From positions 1-22,758 of the forward strand of contig DDCR01000057.1 of NCBI GenBank assembly GCA_002335115.1: a stretch of 22,758 nt of DNA, in the 5' to 3' direction. Positions 7,586-14,485 of the stretch are shown piece after piece. Below the pieces are notes generated by a model. The model had not been told where the DNA came from, searched no databases, and saw only the letters and a program-made list of their open reading frames with translations. A program made the translations under genes and the position numbers. Source of the stretch: Oceanospirillaceae bacterium UBA2001 (GTDB lineage: Bacteria > Pseudomonadota > Gammaproteobacteria > Pseudomonadales > Balneatricaceae). Position 1 is the first letter of the stretch, and every line of letters begins with the position of its first letter.

Positions 7586-8017
7586 TCAATGCTGTATGGA
7601 ATTGCCTCTCACTGAATAACGCTGACCTATCCAACCACCAATGACCAAAGCAGGTAAAAAAACCAAAGCTTCAATTGGGTTTATAACGGCGTTAATAATG
7701 CCTGGTCCAGGACAATATCCACTCAGCCCCCAGCCAATACCAAATAAACTTGCGCCTATGATTAAGGGTCTGTCGATGCTAGTTTTAAGGCTTATGTAAA
7801 ATTGATCAGCAAATATGGGTGCTTTACGTTTCATGATAAAGCGTGATGTGCCTAAAGTGACCATCACAGCGCCACCCATAACGAAGGCTAAACTGGGGTC
7901 CCAATGACCAAACGGGTCAAGGAAATTTTGTACCTTTACTGGATTGGCCATTTCTGAGATGACTAGACCCGCACCAAAAATGAGACCTGACGCTAGAGCG
8001 ATAATTAAACGTTGCAT
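7586..8017 (-). CDS. YeeE/YedE-family sulfur transporter half, second subunit (PmpB-like)
   Basis: A 143-residue inner membrane protein with about four membrane segments, the second half of a split YeeE/YedE transporter (DUF6691 type). The start, MQRLIIALASGLIFGAGLVISEM-NP-KV-NFLD, and the later GIGWGLSGYCPGPG (Cys102) are the family hallmarks. YeeE-type proteins pass thiosulfate or another reduced sulfur species through conserved cysteines. It lies 13 bases downstream of its partner in the same unit, with a good ribosome binding site (AAGGA, 6 bases before ATG). In other bacteria such pairs belong to sulfide-detoxification operons with BigR, a persulfide dioxygenase or sulfide:quinone reductase; none of those is present here. 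Confidence 0.85.
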   Translation of the reverse strand: MQRLIIALASGLIFGAGLVISEMANPVKVQNFLDPFGHWDPSLAFVMGGAVMVTLGTSRFIMKRKAPIFADQFYISLKTSIDRPLIIGASLFGIGWGLSGYCPGPGIINAVINPIEALVFLPALVIGGWIGQRYSVRGNSIQH

Positions 8018-8030
8018 TTGAAATCCTTAG

Positions 8031-8450
8031 CTATCCAATAAAGTTGCGCAAAATAGTGACGGTCAAGATGCCGCTAATCATAAAAGCGACTGTCGCAGCA
8101 ATTGAACGGACAGACAACATGCCGATGCCACAGACCCCGTGACCACTGGTGCAACCATTACCGATACGGGTACCTATGCCGACGGCCAAGCCTGAAGCGA
8201 TAAGCAAAACTGGCGAATACCCCTGTCGCAATTCAAACTCAACAGGCAGCATGAAATAGGCTCCCCCAACGAGGCCAGCCATAAAACACAAGCGCCAATT
8301 GCGTTCAGTGCCACTTAGTGGGTTATATAATAAGTTGTATAAGATACCGCTTATGCCTGCAGTGCGGCCGTTAAATGCCAACAATAGTACAGCACTAAAA
8401 CCTATCAAAATGCCCCCAAAAAGCGCTTGTGAAGGAAATGTTTCTAGCAT
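8031..8450 (-). CDS. YeeE/YedE-family sulfur transporter half, first subunit (PmpA-like)
   Basis: A 139-residue inner membrane protein, the first half of the split transporter. It has about four membrane helices, the N-terminal motif FGGILIGFSAVLLL--NGRTAGISGI, and the signature GNGCTSGHGVCGIGMLS with Cys100 and Cys107, which in the family lie along the sulfur conduction path. It is the promoter-proximal gene of the two-gene unit. The promoter and operator at 8465-8513 indicate regulation by a repressor acting over the transcription start. It presumably imports reduced sulfur such as thiosulfate or sulfide-related species; the actual substrate cannot be read from the sequence. Confidence 0.87.
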   Translation of the reverse strand: MLETFPSQALFGGILIGFSAVLLLAFNGRTAGISGILYNLLYNPLSGTERNWRLCFMAGLVGGAYFMLPVEFELRQGYSPVLLIASGLAVGIGTRIGNGCTSGHGVCGIGMLSVRSIAATVAFMISGILTVTILRNFIG

Positions 8451-8464
8451 GGCTAATCTCTTAT

Positions 8465-8480
8465 ATTAGAATTTTCTAAT
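8465..8480. promoter_or_regulatory. Palindromic operator over the transcription start (BigR/ArsR-like)
   Basis: ATTAGAA-TT-TTCTAAT is a perfect 7-bp inverted repeat with a 2-base centre, starting 4 bases after the -10 box and covering the expected start of transcription. AT-rich palindromes of this form are typical of ArsR-family sulfide/persulfide sensors such as BigR and SqrR, which control YeeE-type genes in other proteobacteria. The regulator gene itself is not in this window. Confidence 0.6.
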
Positions 8481-8483
8481 TCA

Positions 8484-8513
8484 ATTATACTCTTAAAAAA
8501 CAACTTTTGTCAA
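8484..8513 (-). promoter_or_regulatory. Sigma-70 promoter of the YeeE/YedE pair
   Basis: On the minus strand a perfect -35 TTGACA (8513-8508) is separated by 18 bases from a perfect -10 TATAAT (8489-8484). Transcription would begin near 8477 and give a leader of about 25 bases before the ATG at 8450. A promoter this close to consensus usually needs a repressor to be silent, which agrees with the palindrome directly downstream. Confidence 0.75.
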
Positions 8514-8657
8514 TTACTAATGCTCTAAATGAAAATAGGTGTCTTAAAAAATATAGCTTTGTTGGTGAATTACAGTGCTCTCAGTATCAACAAATGACTC
8601 AGATCATGTTATGTTTAGTATTATCAACTTGATGCTAATAAACTGGATGTCCTGCAG

Positions 8658-9776
8658 ATGGCAAGAAATGAAGATATGGGTGATTTACCTAGCTTAAGAC
8701 CTGATTCGGATGAAATTAAAGGGGCTGGGAAACAATCATTTTCAGACAATAAAGGAGCCAATGCCTATGCTGATGTTGATGAAGGTACATTGAGGCGCGG
8801 CAGTAGAGATAGCAACAGGCCAATAGCAGCACCTCGGCCAATGCAAACAGGTTCACCCCAAGTTGCAGCCAACAGTAATGGGCTTTTGTGGTTTTTAATG
8901 TTGATCATGGTGGTGGGTCTCTCAGGCGGTGGATATTGGTCCTATAATAAATTAACTGATGTGGACCTTTTGCTAACCGTATCAAGAGGTGAACTCGAGC
9001 ACGCTCGGAAACGTATTGGTGAATTAGAAGCTTTAGTCGTGGCGACGGATGTTAACTCAAATAAGTCAGGGACAGTGATTCAAACGCAGGTAAGACTGAT
9101 TGATAATAGAGCGAAAGAGCGTAATAAATTTATAGATACAGAAATAGATAAGCTGTGGGGTGTTACCTACCGTACTAATCGTCCAGACATAGAAGAAAAT
9201 CAAAAAGCCATAGATAACAATACCACCGCAGTGAAACAGCATCAAGAAAGCCTTAAAACACAAGCTGAGCGTGCACAATTGCAACAATCATCCATTACCA
9301 AGCAACAAGCTCAAGTGGAAAAAATCAGTCAAGCTAGTCAACTCGCAGCGCAAGTTCTAGAGGATCAGCTATCTCAGGTAAAATCGTTACAAGAAAAAAT
9401 AGCAAAGGTATTGAGTCAGGTGGCAGTGCAAGAAAGCACCTTGGCAGACCAGAATAAAACAGTCCTTGGTCAAGCTCAAATTTTTGATCAACATGCCCAA
9501 GATATTGCTGATCTAAAAACCTCAGTGCAAACCGTTTCTCAACTAGTTGGGGGCTCGTCTGTAGGAGAAGACATTGATGTACTCGCCAAGAGCCTAGTTG
9601 AACTTGAGAATAAGGCCAAGTTGCTTGACGTTATGGAACAAAACACCAATCAATTGGATGATCGCGTTTTTGTGGTCGAGGCGTCCATTGGTTCTGTTGA
9701 TGCTTTTCGAAGAGATACTAATCAAAAATTGGATCAATTAGAGAAGCAAATTCGTAAATTATCCTACAGCGAGTAG
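8658..9776 (+). CDS. Inner-membrane-anchored coiled-coil protein, unknown function
   Basis: A 372-residue protein that I do not recognise as a named family. Residues 1-73 are polar and probably cytoplasmic (rich in Asp, Ser, Arg, Pro). Residues about 75-95 form one hydrophobic membrane segment (GLLWFLMLIMVVGLSG). The remainder is a long, Gln- and Lys-rich, heptad-like coiled coil (about 97-125 and 180-370) that should extend into the periplasm. Orientation is inferred from the positive charges before the segment (RR, R, R). No signal peptide or enzyme motif is seen. Such one-pass coiled-coil proteins often act in cell envelope or division scaffolding, but nothing here proves that. ATG at 8658 has no clear ribosome binding site; ATG at 8676 (residue 7) is an alternative. 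Confidence 0.75.
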   Translation: MARNEDMGDLPSLRPDSDEIKGAGKQSFSDNKGANAYADVDEGTLRRGSRDSNRPIAAPRPMQTGSPQVAANSNGLLWFLMLIMVVGLSGGGYWSYNKLTDVDLLLTVSRGELEHARKRIGELEALVVATDVNSNKSGTVIQTQVRLIDNRAKERNKFIDTEIDKLWGVTYRTNRPDIEENQKAIDNNTTAVKQHQESLKTQAERAQLQQSSITKQQAQVEKISQASQLAAQVLEDQLSQVKSLQEKIAKVLSQVAVQESTLADQNKTVLGQAQIFDQHAQDIADLKTSVQTVSQLVGGSSVGEDIDVLAKSLVELENKAKLLDVMEQNTNQLDDRVFVVEASIGSVDAFRRDTNQKLDQLEKQIRKLSYSE

Positions 9777-9810
9777 ATCAACCGGATTAACTGGATCAAC
9801 TGGATCAACT
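9775..9810 (+). repeat. Four tandem 9-bp repeats (GGATCAACT)
   Basis: Starting in the stop codon of the coiled-coil gene, four consecutive 9-base units read AGATCAACC, GGATTAACT, GGATCAACT, GGATCAACT. The last two are identical and the first two differ by one or two bases. The block lies 14 bases upstream of the next start codon and just before its ribosome binding site (AAGGGA). It is probably a slipped-strand microsatellite-like tract; a regulatory role is unproven. Confidence 0.8.
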
Positions 9811-9823
9811 TAAGGGACTAAGT

Positions 9824-10822
9824 ATGCAAAATTTATCCCATCCGAAAATTCAATTGGGCCATTGGCCCACCCCTCTTGAGCCTTTACTGCGCATTAATGA
9901 GATGCATAAAGGACCCGAGTTGTGGGTCAAGCGAGATGATTGCTCAGGGCTTGCCTTTGGTGGTAATAAAACCCGTAAATTAGAATACTTGTTAGGGGAC
10001 GCTCAGCTAAAAGGAGCGACTACACTGCTCACTGCTGGAGGCTTGCAATCTAACCATGCTCGGCAAACGGCTGCCGCTGCTGCTCGAGTGGGTCTGGGTT
10101 GTGAGTTATTTCTGGAACATGTAGAAGGAGTATCAGAGAAGGATTATAACCACTCTGGTAATCTGCTACTGGATCAATTGCTTGGAGCACGACTGCATCG
10201 TTTGCCAGCAGGGCAAGATTTGGATGCCGCCATGGCTTTGCGTGCTCAAACTCTGGATGCTTTGGGTCAAGTGCCCTATGTGATGCCTGTAGGTGGCAGT
10301 AATGTGATCGGTTCAATGGGCTATGTTGAATGTGGTTTAGAATTGACCCAACAAATACAACGACAACAACTCAGCTTTGATGCCATTGTTTTAGCCACGG
10401 GCAGCGCTGGAACTCAAGCGGGTTTATTGGCAGGTTTGGCGTTGGCTGGAATAGATATACCCGTATTAGGAATAACCGTCAGTCGGGCGAGTAGTGAGCA
10501 ATGTGAAAAAGTGTTGACCTTGCTGCACCAAGTCCAAGAGTCACTGCAGCAACCTGAGTTAAATGCAGATCATGTTATTTGTTTCGACCAATATTATGGT
10601 TCAGGTTATGGTGACCCAACGCCCGCTATGATCGAGGCTGTTCGCCTTGCGGCAAGCTTAGAGGGATTGTTGTTAGATCCTGTTTATTCGGGCAAAGCCT
10701 TTGCGGGCTTACTTGATTTAGTTCGTCATGGCTATTTTGATACCTCCGAGCGTATTCTGTTTCTTCATACAGGTGGTGCGCCAGGGTTATTTGCCTACAG
10801 CGAATGTCTAAGTGAACACTAA
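9824..10822 (+). CDS. PLP-dependent D-cysteine desulfhydrase/ACC deaminase-family enzyme
   Basis: A 332-residue fold-type II PLP enzyme. The cofactor lysine lies in GGNKTRKLEYL, and the phosphate or substrate loop in GGLQSNHARQTAA. PVGGSNVIGSMGYVE, ATGSAGTQAG, LLDPVYSGKAFAGL and LFLHTGGAPGLFAY are family signatures. Relatives are D-cysteine desulfhydrase (D-cysteine to pyruvate, ammonia and sulfide), L-cysteate sulfo-lyase CuyA (sulfite release) and ACC deaminase. The HTGGAP end and ITVSR segment favour D-cysteine desulfhydrase; WVKRDDCSGL and the DLDAAM stretch recall CuyA, so both stay open. The ribosome binding site AAGGGA is 6 bases before the ATG. It is convergent with the LysR gene. A sulfur product would fit the sulfur transporter genes nearby, but they are not in one operon. 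Confidence 0.82.
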   Translation: MQNLSHPKIQLGHWPTPLEPLLRINEMHKGPELWVKRDDCSGLAFGGNKTRKLEYLLGDAQLKGATTLLTAGGLQSNHARQTAAAAARVGLGCELFLEHVEGVSEKDYNHSGNLLLDQLLGARLHRLPAGQDLDAAMALRAQTLDALGQVPYVMPVGGSNVIGSMGYVECGLELTQQIQRQQLSFDAIVLATGSAGTQAGLLAGLALAGIDIPVLGITVSRASSEQCEKVLTLLHQVQESLQQPELNADHVICFDQYYGSGYGDPTPAMIEAVRLAASLEGLLLDPVYSGKAFAGLLDLVRHGYFDTSERILFLHTGGAPGLFAYSECLSEH

Positions 10823-10846
10823 CGAGATGACCACCTCGTTCAAGTG
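10817..10846. terminator. Hairpin shared by convergent genes
   Basis: CACT-AACGAG (10817-10826) pairs with CTCGTT-(CA)-AGTG (10835-10846) around an 8-base loop. It overlaps the stop codons of both the PLP enzyme (+) and the LysR gene (-), which are only 17 bases apart. No strong T-run follows on either strand, so the terminator call is tentative. Confidence 0.4.
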
Positions 10847-11754
10847 ATTAGTTGAGTTGGGTTTTCAAGGTCTTTGGTCCTGCGCTTAAAGGTGTCAATA
10901 ATAATGCTCTCAAGGGCTGCTGTGGCTGGCATTTGTTGATGATGGCGGGATTTCATGAGTGCAATCTGACGTTGGACTGGGGGTTCTTCAATTAACCTAA
11001 AAGCCAGTTCATGGCTACCTCTAGGGAAAGCTAACCAGGGCAACGTTGTAATGCCTGCTCCCCCTTCTAGCATGGCAACTAGGGAGGTCATGTTAGTGAC
11101 TTGCATGGCTGCAAACAGAAACCCCTGAGCTGGAGTCTTATCAACCAGTGGGGTTGTGCCATTGCGAATTAGCTTCTCTTGGCTGAGTTGGTCCCAGTTA
11201 ATTTGGCTGCCTTTTTGCATCCAAGGGTGGCTTTTTCTGGCCACAATCCCCACTCGGTCAGCACACAAGTGGGTATAATTTAGATCTGGTTCAGTTTGCC
11301 AAATACTACTGATGGCTAAATCAACCCTTCGGTCGAGTACCTTGTCTCTCAAATTGTCACCGTTGTCATCCTGTACTTGCAAATGCACTTGTGGATGCTG
11401 GACTAAAAAAGCCCGAATAATGTGAGCTAATACGGTTTTAGCGATCGAGGGTAAAACGCCTAACCTTATACTACCAGACTGCCCTTGAGCCATGCTCATA
11501 CCATTATGTAAAGTGGTTTCATAAAGTTGATACAGTGCCTTAGCCTCAGGTAAAAAAGCGGCACCAAAGGCGCTGAGCTCGCCATGACGCTCAGAATCAA
11601 ATAGACATGCACCTAATAATTGCTCTAATTGTTTAATGGCCAAACTAACCGCAGGCTGAGATCTGTAAAGCACAGTCGCAGCCTTGCGAAAATTTTTACA
11701 GTGGGCTACCGTAAGAAACGTATTAATCTGTGCTATTTTTATATCAGGTAGCAT
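10840..11754 (-). CDS. LysR-family transcriptional regulator
   Basis: A 304-residue LysR regulator. The N-terminal winged helix-turn-helix (about residues 6-65) reads FLTVAHCKNFRKAATVLYRSQPAVSLAIKQLEQLLG in outline, ending with LFDSER. The co-inducer domain starts at about residue 92 (GSIRLGVLPSIAKTVL) and holds VDLAISS and GAGITTLPW. It is transcribed away from the aldehyde dehydrogenase at 11916, the usual arrangement for a LysR protein controlling the divergent operon. That makes it the likely activator of the ALDH, dipeptidase-like, unknown and DUF3726-like genes. The ligand is unknown, but is probably an intermediate of the pathway. It might also act on the operon at 486-5501. Confidence 0.92.
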   Translation of the reverse strand: MLPDIKIAQINTFLTVAHCKNFRKAATVLYRSQPAVSLAIKQLEQLLGACLFDSERHGELSAFGAAFLPEAKALYQLYETTLHNGMSMAQGQSGSIRLGVLPSIAKTVLAHIIRAFLVQHPQVHLQVQDDNGDNLRDKVLDRRVDLAISSIWQTEPDLNYTHLCADRVGIVARKSHPWMQKGSQINWDQLSQEKLIRNGTTPLVDKTPAQGFLFAAMQVTNMTSLVAMLEGGAGITTLPWLAFPRGSHELAFRLIEEPPVQRQIALMKSRHHQQMPATAALESIIIDTFKRRTKDLENPTQLIT

Positions 11755-11915
11755 GAAAATCCTCGCCGTTGATGTGGTGGGGTATAAAATTAAAGTCTAT
11801 TATAATAAAACTTATCAAATAAAGCATTCAATTAATTATAATTATCAAGCCTGAAAGTTTAAACTAGGGTCATCTGAAACAATACCATGCCAAGTATGGC
11901 AACACAGGAGTCAAA
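11755..11915. promoter_or_regulatory. LysR/ALDH divergent control region
   Basis: The 161-base gap is very AT-rich and holds two perfect palindromes: TATTATAATA (11798-11807), which includes a TATAAT on both strands, and TAATTATAATTA (11833-11844), which includes TATAAT at 11837-11842 on the plus strand. These could supply -10 boxes and LysR T-N11-A type sites. A small leader hairpin, TGCCA-AGTA-TGGCA (11888-11901), sits just before the ribosome binding site AGGAG of the ALDH. No good -35 box was found, as expected for an activator-dependent promoter. Confidence 0.4.
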
Positions 11916-13349
11916 ATGAGCCAAGTCCAAATGAACTACATTGCTGGGGAGTGGGTAGAAGGTGAATCAACCGTTAATAATATTAACCCTTCAAATCACA
12001 GTGAACTAGTGGGTGAATTTGCTCAAGCGTCAACGGCTCAAGTTGATCAGGCTATAAATGCTGCTCGTCAGGCACAGTTAGTTTGGCAGGCTACTGGCTT
12101 AGAAGCTAAGCAGCGTGTGCTACAGGCGATTGGTGACGAAATGATTGCTCGTTGTGACGAGCTTGGTGAAGTACTTTCCCGTGAAGAAGGCAAACCACGT
12201 GCAGAAGGCCGAGGTGAAGTTTACCGGGCGGGTCAGTTCTTTCAGTATTATGCAGCGGAAGTTTTAAGACAGATGGGTGATACTGCAGACTCGGTGCGTC
12301 CGGGTGTGGAAATTGAAGTTCGACGTGAACCCATGGGAGTTGTAACAGTCATCAGCCCTTGGAATTTCCCCACGGCCACTGCTTCTTGGAAAATTGCGCC
12401 AGCCTTAGCTTTTGGTAACGCAGTCATCTGGAAACCAGCGAACCTAACCCCTGCCAGTGCAGTCCTATTGACTGAAATAATAGCGAAGCAAGATATTCCT
12501 GCGGGACTATTTAATTTAGTCATGGGTGCGGGTGCTAGTGTGGGCGAAAAACTTATTAATTCAGACGGCATTGATGCTATTTCATTCACAGGCTCTTTGG
12601 CTGTGGGTAAACGAGTCGCTGTAGCTGCGGCTGGCAATCTCACCAAATTTCAACTCGAAATGGGTAGTAAAAATGCCTTGGTAGTTTTGGATGATGCAGA
12701 CTTAGATAATGCTGCAGATTGTGCCGTTAATGGTGCCTTTGGCGGTTCAGGTCAGAAGTGTACAGCGTCTTCTCGTTTAATTGTGACTGCAGGGGTGCAT
12801 GATGCGTTTGTTGTTAAAGTGCAAGAACGTATGGCCAAGCTCAAGGTTGGTGGGGCGTTAGAAGAAGGGGTCACTATTGGCCCCGCCGTAGATGCTAAGC
12901 AATATGCACAAAATAAAGAATATTTTAAGTTAGCCCAAGACGAAGGCGCTCATCTGGTTTGTGGTGGTGAATTTGATGATAGTAAGGGTTATTTTATGAC
13001 ACCAGCATTATTTACCAATACGACTAATGCAATGCGTATTAATCGAGATGAGGCTTTTGCTCCTCTGGCCTGTGTTATTAAAGTGGCAGACTATGATGAA
13101 GCTTTGACGACTTTAAACGATACGCAGTATGGTCTGACCGGCGGTATTTGCACAACTTCGCTAAAGTATGCGACACACTTTAAGCGGCATGCTAAAACGG
13201 GCTGTGTGATGGTTAATTTGCCTACTGCGGGCACCGATTACCATGTGCCATTTGGTGGCCGGAAAAACTCTAGCTTTGGTTCACGTGAGCAAGGTAAGTA
13301 TGCAGAAGAGTTCTACACTGAAGTTAAAACAACGTACATGAAGGCTTAA
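11916..13349 (+). CDS. Aldehyde dehydrogenase, 2-oxoglutarate-semialdehyde dehydrogenase-like
   Basis: A 477-residue NAD(P)-dependent aldehyde dehydrogenase with a complete active site: Asn150 in SPWNFP, Lys173 in WKPA, Glu248 in LEMGSKNALV and the nucleophile Cys282 in GQKCTASS. The Met-Gly-Ser after the catalytic Glu and the C-terminal run NLPTAGTDYHVPFGGRK-SSFGSREQG resemble 2-oxoglutarate-semialdehyde (2,5-dioxopentanoate) dehydrogenases, which end the hydroxyproline and pentose/uronate oxidation routes. The other enzymes of those routes are absent, so the substrate may be another small acidic semialdehyde. AGGAG lies 6 bases before the ATG. It is the first gene of an apparent operon divergent from the LysR gene. 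Confidence 0.88.
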   Translation: MSQVQMNYIAGEWVEGESTVNNINPSNHSELVGEFAQASTAQVDQAINAARQAQLVWQATGLEAKQRVLQAIGDEMIARCDELGEVLSREEGKPRAEGRGEVYRAGQFFQYYAAEVLRQMGDTADSVRPGVEIEVRREPMGVVTVISPWNFPTATASWKIAPALAFGNAVIWKPANLTPASAVLLTEIIAKQDIPAGLFNLVMGAGASVGEKLINSDGIDAISFTGSLAVGKRVAVAAAGNLTKFQLEMGSKNALVVLDDADLDNAADCAVNGAFGGSGQKCTASSRLIVTAGVHDAFVVKVQERMAKLKVGGALEEGVTIGPAVDAKQYAQNKEYFKLAQDEGAHLVCGGEFDDSKGYFMTPALFTNTTNAMRINRDEAFAPLACVIKVADYDEALTTLNDTQYGLTGGICTTSLKYATHFKRHAKTGCVMVNLPTAGTDYHVPFGGRKNSSFGSREQGKYAEEFYTEVKTTYMKA

Positions 13350-13419
13350 TTAGATGGATGACATTTAAATAACTTTGAAATTTGACATGGGACTAAGGCA
13401 CAGTTTTGGGGACTAGACG

Positions 13420-14403
13420 ATGAGCAAAATGATGATGATTGATGGCTTGCAATACAGTCATTGGAGCCGCCGAGTATTTGAACAGATGCGCGAGGGTGGT
13501 TTGAGTGCAGTCCATGTGACCATTGCCTATCATGAATTAAGCCGAGAGACATTGCAGAATATTGGCCAATGGAATCGTTTGTTTGAAATCCACAGTGATC
13601 TAATTATGCCTGTGCATACGGCCACGGATATTGAACTTGCCCATAGACTAAATAAAGTGGGCATTATCTTTGGTTTTCAGAACTGTTCGCCTATTGAGGA
13701 TGACATTGACCTAGTGGCGATTTTTCACCAGTTGGGTGTGCGCATTATGCAATTGACTTATAACAATCAAAGCCTCTTGGGAGCCGGATGTTATGAGTCC
13801 ACAGATGCTGGTATCTCTCGTTTTGGAAAGGTTGTTATCGAAGAAATGAATCGGGTAGGAATGGTAATTGACATGTCCCATAGTGCTGAAGAAAGCACTC
13901 TGCAAGCCATCGAACTATCACAGCGTCCTATTGTTATTAGCCACGCTAATCCAACTTTTTTTGAACCAGCTAAGCGCAATAAATCAAACAAGGTCTTATC
14001 TGCTTTGGCTGAAAGTGAAGGTTTACTGGGCTTCAGCATGTACCCCTTTCATCTTAAAAATGGCCCTAAATGCACCTTAGATGAGTTTTGCACGATGGTT
14101 GCCCAGACGGTTGATTTTATGGGTGTTGACCGAGTTGGTATGGGTAGCGACTTATGTTTAGATCAGCCCATTGCTGTTTTAGAGTGGATGCGCAATGGCC
14201 GTTGGACTAAGCAAATGGATTATGGGGAAGGTTCTGCTAGCAATGCGACTTGGCCTGATGCACTATCTTGGTTTGAAACCAGTGCCGACTTCCCTAACAT
14301 AGTTGTGGGCTTGCAGGATAAAGGTTTCAACCAATTAGAAATAGAAAAAATCATGGGCCTTAACTGGTTTGATTTCTGTGCCGCAGGGTTTGGGCCAAAA
14401 TAG
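13420..14403 (+). CDS. Membrane-dipeptidase-like protein (peptidase M19 family, altered metal site)
   Basis: A 327-residue TIM-barrel protein of the renal dipeptidase family (PF01244). His154 in DMSHS, His175 in VISHANP and Asp244 in GMGSDLC match the second metal site and catalytic Asp region. The N-terminal His-x-Asp of classical dipeptidases is missing (IDGLQYSHW at residues 7-15), and the bridging Glu is Gln87 (FGFQN), so ordinary dizinc dipeptidase chemistry is doubtful. From memory, the same IDGL-W pattern with MR-GGL and GFQN occurs in the dipeptidase-like protein beside the dimethylglycine demethylase genes dgcAB of Pseudomonas aeruginosa (PA5396). This suggests a role linked to N-methylated amine catabolism. 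The start ATG at 13420 follows GGGGA by 7 bases; it is 70 bases after the ALDH. Confidence 0.8.
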   Translation: MSKMMMIDGLQYSHWSRRVFEQMREGGLSAVHVTIAYHELSRETLQNIGQWNRLFEIHSDLIMPVHTATDIELAHRLNKVGIIFGFQNCSPIEDDIDLVAIFHQLGVRIMQLTYNNQSLLGAGCYESTDAGISRFGKVVIEEMNRVGMVIDMSHSAEESTLQAIELSQRPIVISHANPTFFEPAKRNKSNKVLSALAESEGLLGFSMYPFHLKNGPKCTLDEFCTMVAQTVDFMGVDRVGMGSDLCLDQPIAVLEWMRNGRWTKQMDYGEGSASNATWPDALSWFETSADFPNIVVGLQDKGFNQLEIEKIMGLNWFDFCAAGFGPK

Positions 14404-14485
14404 AAAGTTATTATAGTTGCTAAAATGAAGCCTGGATATGCCCCTGCTTTAGCAGCCACAGCACCATTTGTTTTGAGGTATGAAT

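Noticed and set aside
12248..12646. 132-codon minus-strand open frame inside the second aldehyde dehydrogenase
   Set aside because: It is the antisense shadow of a conserved enzyme region, with low-complexity content and no ribosome binding site.
4248..13349. Hydroxyproline degradation pathway (DadA-like enzyme plus 2-oxoglutarate-semialdehyde dehydrogenase)
   Set aside because: The epimerase and the DapA-like deaminase needed for the pathway are not in the window, and the two genes are 6.4 kb apart.
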